Origin: a virus | Direction: 5' to 3' (one strand) | Length of the DNA stretch: 44,842 bases | Virus record (IMG/VR): IMGVR_UViG_3300042560_002553 | Location: 1 to 44,842 of that record | In this document: piece by piece, positions 30,101 to 38,000 of the stretch | Layout of the letters: each line of letters starts with the position of its first letter | Numbering within the stretch: position 1 is the stretch's first letter | Program-made: the position numbers and the translations under genes | The notes under the pieces: generated by a model | Seen by the model: the letters and a program-made list of their open reading frames with translations, nothing else | Databases searched by the model: none | Told to the model about the DNA's origin: nothing

Positions 30101-33100
30101 TCATCTAGGGAACTTGTTTTTTCTTCTGCTCTTCTTAATTCGCCCTTCTTTTTTGCAAGCGTTTCAGAAATTCTTTCTTGAGAAATCAACGACGCCATAG
30201 CCACGCCGTCGTCGCGAACATCAATTATCTCTATTTCCCCAGGGGGGAGAATAATAGAACCAACTTCTCCTCTCCCAGTTCCAGGTGTGTAGTCTGGCAA
30301 ACCAGAAAATCCTTCTGGAACATTGAGAATTAATCTTTGCGTACTTAGTGGGCCGTCTGGCGCCTGAGTTGTGAACAGGTCATCTGTTGATTTTAGTAAT
30401 CCAGTGAAGTGATTAGAAAGTTCGTATCTTCCACCAATATATTGAGTCGCTGGCCAACCAACTGAACCGAAAGGAACAACTATTTCCGCCGCAACCCCAT
30501 TTGGCAAAAATGAGTTTCCAACAAGGTCTACAAATGGAATAAATTCATTTTCTATTTCGTTTATTATCTTTTCGCCCTCACCAAGAGCAAGCGAATTGAT
30601 TATCGACATTTCACTAGTCGGTTTTGCCCATCTTCTATTTCTCCACCTACTTTCCAAAACTTGTTGCTGCTGAGGGGTGGCAGACTCCATTACGGCATCC
30701 CTTACAGATTTACCCCACCTTGAAACATCACCTCTTCCGTCAAAAGATGCAGTTGATTTCAGCGACAGTGAAGTTAATCGCCTATCCCTTTCTTCCATTT
30801 CAAGCGCAGATGAAATCTTTTGTGCACTTTCAATAATTTGGTTAATGTCTGACCGAGATATCCTCTTGGCCATTCGCCCTATTCTCTTGAGTTTTTCTTT
30901 TCGTGTTTCTACTAACTCAATTGGTGGGACAATCGCCTCGCGGACTTTATCCAAATCTTTGCCCAGATGCAATGGCGCAAGAAAAGCCTCTATTTCTGGC
31001 GTTTTTTCAATTAGGCCCATTTCCACGCCAGCAGATATGTCTGCCTGCATTTCCAGGAATGTAATTCCAGCCCAACGATTTACTCCCTGTCTCATTGCGG
31101 CGGTTTCGTCAAATCCGTTTCTCTGTGCAGCCGAAACAATATTTTGCGCTTGACCCAAAGCCCTGTTCAGACCTTGGGATTCTGGCGTTTCGCCTCTCGC
31201 TGCAAGCATTTTGTTCCTAGCGTTTAATGAATTAAAAATTTCTTCCATTTCCTCAATGGAGCCTGCTTTTGCCAATTCGTTAAGGTAGAAAGCGGTGTAG
31301 TAATGAGATGGTCCGTAAACTCCACCAACCTTGTTGTCTACCAAAACGCCAATTATTTCCCCAATATTTCCAATGGCAGAACTCATTATTGCTGGATTAC
31401 TTATGATTGATGCGTAGTCAAATTCCTGGCCGCTTGCGTCAGTGTATGGAACTCCCTCAATGCAAATTTCTCTTGCTACTTCAAGTGCCTCGGCATTCGT
31501 CATTCCTGGATTTCTGCTTTTTATAAATTCAGAAACAATTTTCAATTGTCTTCCGTGCACGAGTTCGTGATTCATTACGAATAGTCCGTGGGCCATTCCG
31601 CCAAAATGTTCTGCGGTTAGTTCGGTTTGATACCCACTTCCTTCTTTTATTTTTCTTACTTGTTCGCCAAATGATTTGAGGTCGCCAAGGTACGAGCCAA
31701 GAAGGCGTCTTCTGTTTTCAGCAGTTACGACTTCACCAATCGCTTGCAATTTTGCAATTTCTGTTCCAGCAGTTCCACTTGGCTCATATAAGTGGAAACC
31801 AGAATCATTGAGTGTTTCTGCTGGGTGGGAGACCAGCGTTCCGATAATGTCAATGTTTATTCCTATTCGCCCATTTTCTACGTAACACTCGGCAAAAAAC
31901 GGGTCATCTGGGTCTGTCTGAACGATGCTTATTGACCCGATATCGTTTGTCATTTCTGGAGATTGTCGACGCTGCCTAATTATCTGCATCATCGTTCCAA
32001 CTTCGTAACTTTGTGCCTTTGAGTGCGCAAGCATTGCCATCGATAAAAACGTTTGTGCTTTTTCGTCATCTGGGAAAACGTCTTTTGGTGGTGTGCCGTT
32101 TTGAATCGCTGAAATTATTTTTTCTACACCCTCATCCCCATATTTTTCACTAATTTTTTTTAATTCTTTATCAGAAATTCCTTCGATTTTTCCCGCGTAT
32201 ATGGCCTGCTGAACGCTCTCAGCCGCAATCAAGGCGAGATTCCTTCTGTGTTGCAGCATCGCCATTTCTGGATTGTCGTGAAAGTTTTCCCCGTAATAAT
32301 TACGCAGGTCGATATTCCATCCTTCTTCTCGCAACTTATGCAAAGCAAGTGCGGTGCCGCGTTGAACAGATGCTGGGTCAGACTCATCTACTTCAATCCC
32401 AAGTGAACGAATTATTTCCAGCGCATCGCGTTGTTGCCTGCGTATTTCGTCTTTCATTTTTTCTCTTTGCGCAGCAGTTTTGGCAAGTTCATTTATTTCC
32501 GCGCTGGAAAGTTCTGGATATGCTTTGCGTAAAGCCGTTTTGAACTTTTCTTCGTATGTATCTGGGTCAACTATTTCGCCAGTGCCCCTCCCTATAGTTG
32601 CGAGTTCCTCTTCCGCTACTGCCAATTCGCGCGATGCTCTTCTTGCCTCTCCTGCGACACTCTCTGCCTCCAGCGTCTCTCTGGATATTGGCCTTCCGTC
32701 TGGACCAAGCAAGGTTGGTGTGCCAGTTGAACGTAGGGAGGTGCGCTCCCTTAATGTTCCCTTGCTATCTCTGCTAAATGGTGTCGCCGCATCAATTTTT
32801 CGAATTGAATCTTGCAATTTAAAACCAAATCTCTGAGCAAGACCCACCATTGCCCTTGCTACAAGTGGCGAAAAATCAAAACAATTACTTCCGACTTCAT
32901 CAGTGAATTGGTTTGCTGCTGGAACCCCTGGGGGGCATCTGAATTTTCCGTCGGCATCAACAACTATTCCTATCGCCCTTGCCGCAGCCTGGCCTATGTT
33001 CCCAGCAGACTGTCCTATGGTTCGCCCAAGGCTTTTTGCCTCGATGGCACCAGTTCTTTTATTTTTGTTTGCCGAAACAACTCTTACTGATACTTTATTT

Positions 33101-33519
33101 CTTTGTTCTGCCATTGCCCTTCTGGCAACTTCGACCATATTTTTTGGTGCAATTTTTTTTCTTGGGTCAAGCCAACCCATGTTCGCAACGTCGCCCATTT
33201 GCCCATTTTGGTTTATCTTTCGTGGCCTAATTTCAAAATACTGCCCTGGCTTGGCTTTTGCATCTGGGTCGAAAATTCCAGTTCCCATTCGCATGAATTT
33301 TGATTTTGCTTTTTTGCGCTTTTCCTTGTTATCTGCAGATGGGTCACTTGCAGAACGGCCAAGAGATTTGACCGAAATATCTGGAGAAAATGGATAAGCA
33401 ACCACCTGTTTTTGGGCGTTGATGAACCTACTGATTCTCTCCTGCGGCGTCTCTTTTGCCTGCGGGAACAGTCGAGCGCTACTTAGTATGCGCGTAACTA
33501 CGACTTTACGTTCCTGCAT
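27163..33519 (-). CDS. giant 2118-residue modular protein: two HExxH sites, DUF3626-like and ADP-ribosyltransferase-like regions
   Basis: The largest gene of the window, with AAAAGG upstream of its ATG. In order: a basic N-terminus with KSLGRTIGQSAG and CPPGVPAANQFTDEVGSNC (195-213); an LRS linker (262); a helical zone; a metallopeptidase-like domain with HELVH (651-655) and a possible third ligand in FLEMQAD (821-827); a beta-rich region (1003-1105) with GRGEVGSIILPPGEIEIIDV that resembles ADP-ribosyltransferase toxins; LRS (1163); a DUF3626-like domain (1298-1550) with RPAHGYYLH, YGLSEIVLRPEA, TFGDS and YYTEAIVGGGFTMDDVEEI; three LRS linkers (1714, 1728, 1752); and a second metallopeptidase-like domain with HEMGH (1956-1960) and downstream ESLAEAW. 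Family names are from memory of motifs; the HExxH motifs are certain. Effector role inferred. Confidence 0.75.
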   Translation of the reverse strand: MQERKVVVTRILSSARLFPQAKETPQERISRFINAQKQVVAYPFSPDISVKSLGRSASDPSADNKEKRKKAKSKFMRMGTGIFDPDAKAKPGQYFEIRPRKINQNGQMGDVANMGWLDPRKKIAPKNMVEVARRAMAEQRNKVSVRVVSANKNKRTGAIEAKSLGRTIGQSAGNIGQAAARAIGIVVDADGKFRCPPGVPAANQFTDEVGSNCFDFSPLVARAMVGLAQRFGFKLQDSIRKIDAATPFSRDSKGTLRERTSLRSTGTPTLLGPDGRPISRETLEAESVAGEARRASRELAVAEEELATIGRGTGEIVDPDTYEEKFKTALRKAYPELSSAEINELAKTAAQREKMKDEIRRQQRDALEIIRSLGIEVDESDPASVQRGTALALHKLREEGWNIDLRNYYGENFHDNPEMAMLQHRRNLALIAAESVQQAIYAGKIEGISDKELKKISEKYGDEGVEKIISAIQNGTPPKDVFPDDEKAQTFLSMAMLAHSKAQSYEVGTMMQIIRQRRQSPEMTNDIGSISIVQTDPDDPFFAECYVENGRIGINIDIIGTLVSHPAETLNDSGFHLYEPSGTAGTEIAKLQAIGEVVTAENRRRLLGSYLGDLKSFGEQVRKIKEGSGYQTELTAEHFGGMAHGLFVMNHELVHGRQLKIVSEFIKSRNPGMTNAEALEVAREICIEGVPYTDASGQEFDYASIISNPAIMSSAIGNIGEIIGVLVDNKVGGVYGPSHYYTAFYLNELAKAGSIEEMEEIFNSLNARNKMLAARGETPESQGLNRALGQAQNIVSAAQRNGFDETAAMRQGVNRWAGITFLEMQADISAGVEMGLIEKTPEIEAFLAPLHLGKDLDKVREAIVPPIELVETRKEKLKRIGRMAKRISRSDINQIIESAQKISSALEMEERDRRLTSLSLKSTASFDGRGDVSRWGKSVRDAVMESATPQQQQVLESRWRNRRWAKPTSEMSIINSLALGEGEKIINEIENEFIPFVDLVGNSFLPNGVAAEIVVPFGSVGWPATQYIGGRYELSNHFTGLLKSTDDLFTTQAPDGPLSTQRLILNVPEGFSGLPDYTPGTGRGEVGSIILPPGEIEIIDVRDDGVAMASLISQERISETLAKKKGELRRAEEKTSSLDDKITLRKAINRVERREQAEQKRSLRSAGRGEVAVPRPNTQVPSEPDAQSVAIKDRMEAQGITWGKPVRQRLNELRDQLKAKRDSSRGIVTDETHDFESPEEAKVRVDKALDNAVAQLKVGKLPGLSPEVSEIMKDKSPEEIRQILVETLKKQVEGLDKRARFRIRGSGFSGIRDGQDSPLMGFIKTGRWRTTHDSSGSQAASDPKKRKTAELLLGIPESADDSLRPAHGYYLHVDELEFQAGNAKRRRKAIEENSFGENMDMFNEDVLTNEPGGQNLYEGKTVDPVPYQYGLSEIVLRPEASQRTVITFGDSLNGLRTPVALDGSATDDELLEAGLLQRSSAIDSGMFGGPRIDTTQSRIAALLDASVSKNHAHVTAYDGQGATGRYYTEAIVGGGFTMDDVEEIRIEPDFQQRYMSEGELRSNDVSPSTARQVLSGVMPDKDIQLVEKMLSEEPQENKKNIVKSIRELLADRANLSLKLRERKRVRSEIESRVSDPTGKKPKVTFLDRRGNDFERHSSYPTTMKETGLTEDHDIEDLVKRGAAVRIRNLIKDSGIPVSSDEEFEQTKPQAMSTLRSGGAVSATPKQSLRSAGAMVIDDSGISRRLGRRTSSLRSSGRTTRQKINEGPSDLDYGLDDKSLPRVATTEENKTKFGRTPKQVKQYFSEKWGIDVKGGLPDGQKHPEEEAAAYAAMQALDDVLNNLGDVAKLLKKEKFKVNFNSGWTARSATMGSFGLDRRVLFGLGKQKLQLEMYPKNIVEIARKDAEQLRQNGIRGLGQSRGIGLVSEAFTLTGVGNVSDADMDLMVAQRMTYGNMVHEMGHLLDYLGRDASDGRVRLKPIIPMWITGAEGEEIKKRIYQSGQISEIDSDYANIPSVSGYGSSSPQESLAEAWTAWFLFSRRPDIQVRPWSSASQGGRMMSATQSLSGAAQAAVRPLFESLGDGIKTAEQTDDYEETTEIPFTVLLYAFAPFIIDKEEKK

Positions 33520-33545
33520 GGCAGGCGCCTTTTTCTAGAATCGGG

Positions 33546-34886
33546 TTACGATTCTTGGGTTTTGTCTTGTTCAACCTCTGCATTGAGCAACTCGAATTCA
33601 AGCAATTGTGACATGAACTCTGGGTCAACCGCACCTGCATCAGCCTTAGTGCTAACTGTGTCGTCAGACTTGCCACCAGCAACCCAGTTGGCTGGAATCA
33701 TGGACTCTGCGCCAAGTGCTTTTGCACGCTTGATGATGTGGCGCTTTGCGGCGCTCTTGTCCTTGGCGCGACCGAAAGCCTGAATTGCATTCGAAAGGTC
33801 TTCGCGGTTGGAGATTGGATACGAGCCGTCTGGAAGGGCAGAGCCCTCTTCGGCCATTCTTTCTCTTTGCTCTGGCGTAAATGCGCGCTTCAATGCGATT
33901 TCTGCGGCCTCTGCCTCGATGTCCTGCGCATCCTCTTCTTCGTACTTGTCGTAACCAAGAACTTCTCCATCAAGAGAAACGAACACATCGTATGACTTAC
34001 CGTCAATTCCATCGATTTCGACCGCGTAAGCATCGAATCCTTCAAACACGTCTGGCTCTACGGCCACAACATTGCCCTCAATTGACTTAACGGCAATTTC
34101 TGCGGCATCGTTGAAATCAATCAACATCATGTCGTCAACGAGCGACTTTTGCTCAAAGGCATTGCCATCAAGTTTGTGCCAGCCGAGAACTTCGGCGCTT
34201 GTCCCATCAACAAACACCTCAACGGCGCGGCCGTCTTTTGCCTCGACATCAATGACGAACATGTCGGCTTCAGCAGAGTATCCAGAATCAAGGATTTTGC
34301 CATCGAACATGTCCTCTGCAAGACCCTCGACGTGAAGCAGGCCAGGCATGCCCTTTTCAGACATGCAGCCACCCACGCAGTCATCGCAGACAGACTGTCC
34401 GCCTGGGTACACCTTGCGGTCAATAGCGCAGAGGTATCCACGGGCGCCGACATCGGCAGCCTTGTAGCCCATGCTTCTTAGGCGTCTTGTCTTCATTGCC
34501 TCAAGACCCTCGTCCTCATCGTCTTCTTCATCCTGCATGGCGACATCATCCTCGTCATCCATGTCCTCGTCGTCCATGTCCTCGTCGTCGTCCATGTCCT
34601 CGTCGTCCATGTCCTCGTCGTCTTCCATGTCGTCGGCCTTCATCTTCATGGGCTTTTTCTTCCAGCCCTTCTCCATATCGTCGGCGCTCTCCTCGGCGTC
34701 AACCATTTCTTCTTGGTCGCCCATTTCCTGCTCGTCGGCCATCTTCATTTGCACAGGCATTGCGCCACACTTTGCGCAAACCTTTGCTCCTGGGGTATAT
34801 CCGCAACCTTCTGTTGCGCCCTTGGCACATTTGAGTACGGAGCCATCAGTATCCAACTTGACAACCGCGTTCTTGTCGTAATCCAT
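33546..34886 (-). CDS. acidic head-assembly protein, scaffold-like, with zinc-ribbon ends
   Basis: 446 residues with AAGGAG eight bases before the ATG. In order: a zinc ribbon (Cys20, Cys28, Cys37, Cys40); an extremely acidic region (50-130) with DMDDED tandem repeats; RRLRSMG (135-140), the linker motif of the giants; a second Cys cluster (153-174; CAIDR..CDDCVGGC); two PepSY-like repeats around SAEVLGWHKLD and GEVLGYDKYEE; a FTPEQRERMAEEGSALPDGS domain continuing to RHIIKRAKALGAE, which resembles small domains found in phage head proteins; and a Glu/Gln tail. Acidity and its position between protease and giants suggest a scaffolding or packaging role. A TATAAT at 34970 lies upstream, so it can be transcribed separately. 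Confidence 0.65.
   Translation of the reverse strand: MDYDKNAVVKLDTDGSVLKCAKGATEGCGYTPGAKVCAKCGAMPVQMKMADEQEMGDQEEMVDAEESADDMEKGWKKKPMKMKADDMEDDEDMDDEDMDDDEDMDDEDMDDEDDVAMQDEEDDEDEGLEAMKTRRLRSMGYKAADVGARGYLCAIDRKVYPGGQSVCDDCVGGCMSEKGMPGLLHVEGLAEDMFDGKILDSGYSAEADMFVIDVEAKDGRAVEVFVDGTSAEVLGWHKLDGNAFEQKSLVDDMMLIDFNDAAEIAVKSIEGNVVAVEPDVFEGFDAYAVEIDGIDGKSYDVFVSLDGEVLGYDKYEEEDAQDIEAEAAEIALKRAFTPEQRERMAEEGSALPDGSYPISNREDLSNAIQAFGRAKDKSAAKRHIIKRAKALGAESMIPANWVAGGKSDDTVSTKADAGAVDPEFMSQLLEFELLNAEVEQDKTQES
34559..34632 (-). repeat. tandem DNA repeat encoding DMDDED units
   Basis: A 15- to 18-base unit (ccatgtcctcgtcgt, variants with an extra cgt) is repeated about five times in the acidic part of the scaffold-like gene. 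The copy number may vary between related phages by slippage. Confidence 0.85.
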
Positions 34887-34969
34887 TGTTCTGGCTCCTT
34901 ACGTTTTGCAAGACGACAATACCATAGGTATCTGTCTCGCGTTGCATTTCTTGAAATTCGTTTTCACAA

Positions 34970-34975
34970 ATTATA
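34970..34975 (-). promoter_or_regulatory. -10 element (TATAAT) upstream of the scaffold-like gene
   Basis: TATAAT on the minus strand about 85 bases before the ATG at 34884-34886, in the 126-base gap after the protease gene. The -35 region is poor (TCAATC at 18 bases). With the AAGGAG site it gives the gene its own leadered transcript. Confidence 0.4.
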
Positions 34976-35012
34976 CTTCACATCTTTATTGGCGATTGAA
35001 ATCTCCATCAAA

Positions 35013-38000
35013 TCACTTGTCATCTGCCGCAGATGAAGTTTTATCAATAAACGTTGACATAGCCGCCTTCGACAGCATTTCAAGTAGTTCTGCAAAAATT
35101 TCACCACGACTTCCAACAGAACCACGCTTACCAGCAGTCTTCTGCCTATCGATAACCGCCATCACTGCATCAAGTATTTTGTCTGCTTCATCTGCGGTTA
35201 TTTTGATTGAACCAACATTTGTTCTTCTTGAGTTGGGAGTGAATGCGCCAGCCTCGTATTTTTTAATCTTCTCCTGAAGCAAGTTCAGTCCATCCCTTGT
35301 CAGGTCGTTATCCGCTTCTCTTATTTCCTTACCAAGAGAGTCGCCTATCTTCTTCCACCAAGTTGACTCATTCGTTACTTCTGTTCTTGGTTGCTTGCCA
35401 GATGAACGAAGTCCGCCATTTGACTTTCTTCTCCTATGTGAAGACTGAAATTTTCTGGCCATGCTGAAAGATGCTGGGGATTCGTAATCTTCCTCAAAAT
35501 CCGAGAATGCCCTAGACGCATCAAACATTCCTTCGTTTTCATAGTCCGCGCCATCTGCCGCGTCCTCGTCGTCCTCAGCATCAAATTGCCTGGCTCTTCT
35601 TGCTCGACGCGAAAGACTCTCTTGCATATCGGCGTCTGCGTCGAGTTCTTCTTCCCTGTCAAGTCGCTCTCTCCACGTATCGCCAATTGAAGAACTCAGG
35701 ACCTGAACTGCTTCAAGAATTTGTCTTTCCTGTTTATTGAGTTTTCTTTCTTTTCTTGTTATGTCGCCATCTTCCGTATCCATCGTTGTGGAAAGCGAAA
35801 TGAGTCCCTCCTCAAGAACTTCTTGTGCATTTTTAAGAGTTTCTTCAGTTTCGTTGCCATCTTCGTCTGTTATTGCATTTTTAAAATTGTCAACCAAATC
35901 ATCATAGGCAGAGGCAAATCCTGGTGAAAGTTTTTCGCGGTTTCTGCCTACGTACGCGCCAACGACGCTGTTAAATTTGGAAAAAGTCGGACTATCTGAT
36001 TCTTCGTTTTTAGGTTTTTCCGCTAACGGTTTTTTCTTTGGAGTTTCTGGTTTTTCGATTTGTGGTTTTGAAACCTCTGGTTTTGGTGAGGTTCTTGCTC
36101 TTTCTTGTCTTTCACTTCTATCCGACTCTTTCATAAACTTATCGAAAGCCGAGTCAGTTATTCTTCTAACAGTTTTCTGCCATCTAAATGGGCGCTGCTT
36201 TCCAGCGAGGTCAAGCAAAGAATCTTCGTTTTCGCCAATCCAATTAACTTGCTCATCTCCAGACATGCTTTCCCAATTTTTGGGCAAAAGTCCAGCCTCT
36301 ATAAACTCGCTTACATCAAGTTTTTTGGTTATTGAATTTTCTTTTATTGTGGGAAGTTTTTGGTCAGTTCCCACGATTACTGTTCTGCCCTTGGTTACTT
36401 TTCCTGCAGTTGCAGATTGCTCTCCTGCTCGAGGACCTTTTTTATTTACTCTTCTGTACTTTCCAGTTTTTACAATTTCGTCAAGGACTTCAAAAGGGCT
36501 GGTTCCTTTTTGACCAGGCTTCAGTGCTCCACTTTCGGCAAACTTTTCGCGCAATCTTTCAAATTCGGACTTGAATTGCTCAAGTTGTTCTGGGGTTACG
36601 TCGGGGTTTATTAGTTCCCTGTCCCTAACACCTTTTTTGAAACCTTTTGCGACTATCGCAACAATGTTTTCATCGGATATTTGGTTTTTGCTAATCAAGT
36701 CATCAAACATCTCGGTAATTTTTTTATTCATCGCCCGACCAATCAGGACGTCAATGCTTTCGGATACCTTCTTGGGTCCTCGCCATTTTGGATTTGGGGT
36801 GTAGTTTTTTTCTGGACCCTCAGAACGAAGTCCTCGCCGAGGAATATTTGTGGAAGGCGCAAAACGTGTTGGGTCTGGCTGCTCCATCCAGGTTCCATCA
36901 AAAATAAGGCCGTCGCCGTCAACGTCACGCCTAGTTCTTGGGTCTAAAACCCCTTCTATTCTGGCTAGCGCGGCCCTGCCGCGCCTACCTTTTCCCCCGC
37001 CACCGATACCTCTACCAATTCGGCCAAGCAATGACTTGGTTGCGTTTTCCACCGCCTCGTATGCATCTCCAGTCAGCGGAGATGCAATCACAATTCCATC
37101 TTCCGTAACATACGACTCAATTCTGTGGTAATCAAACACTGGGTCGAGAGCCTGCTTTGTTTCAAAGGCGAGTTCTGGCGGACACTGAATCAAGAGGTCA
37201 GTCTTTTGCGACTGGTGTTGATTAATGATGTTTTGCAGGGAGCCAACGATTCCAGAAAGTTGCGCAACAACATCATTGGAATCCGTTGCTGACTTTGCGC
37301 CGTTAATTGCATCTTCCATTTCTTCTGCAAGTGACTTTTCGCTGTCGAGGTCAAAGAATCCGCTCGCAACTTCGCTCCCATATTTGACTGGCACTATTGG
37401 CGCATTTGAAGATGGCTTTTGCTGGACATTTGGGAAATTTGGAATTCTTTCTGGCTTTGGACCAGGCTTTGGCTGGCCAACAACTGGTTGCATAACCATT
37501 GCCGCACCGAGTTTTTCTGGCTTTCCGAACATGAACTGTTCGCCGTCAAAGTAATAGCCAAGTCTGAACATTCCTTTGCCAGCCTTGAGGAATACAACTG
37601 AACTTTCATTTGCCTTCATGACCTTGACTGGTCCACCAGTTCGCGAAGTCAACTCTCTTTCCAGCGCAGCAATTCTGTCGCTATCTGCTGGTTGTGCAAC
37701 TCCTTGTGCAAATGGGTCGCTTGGGCCTTTTGGTTTTTCCGCAACTGCAACCATTCCAGTTGGCATACCCATACCCATGTGCATGCCGTGCATTTTCTCT
37801 TCGTCACTCTTTACGGAAATAGTTCCAGTTAGTTGGTTGGCACCGTGAAGAACAGGGCTCAACTCGTACAACTCGACCTCTCTCAGGATGTTTGCTTGCT
37901 TGGAGTTGTCGTATATTGCGTCGAGTGTCTTGTAGCCAATTGACCACTCTTGCTCTTCTCCAAAAAATGCGACATTTGCAAATGCCTCACGGCCTTTTTC

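Noticed and set aside
34471-34881. Plus-strand Ser-rich frame opposite the acidic scaffold-like gene
   Set aside because: A long run of Ser/Met codons is the antisense of the Asp/Glu/Met repeats; there is no start signal.
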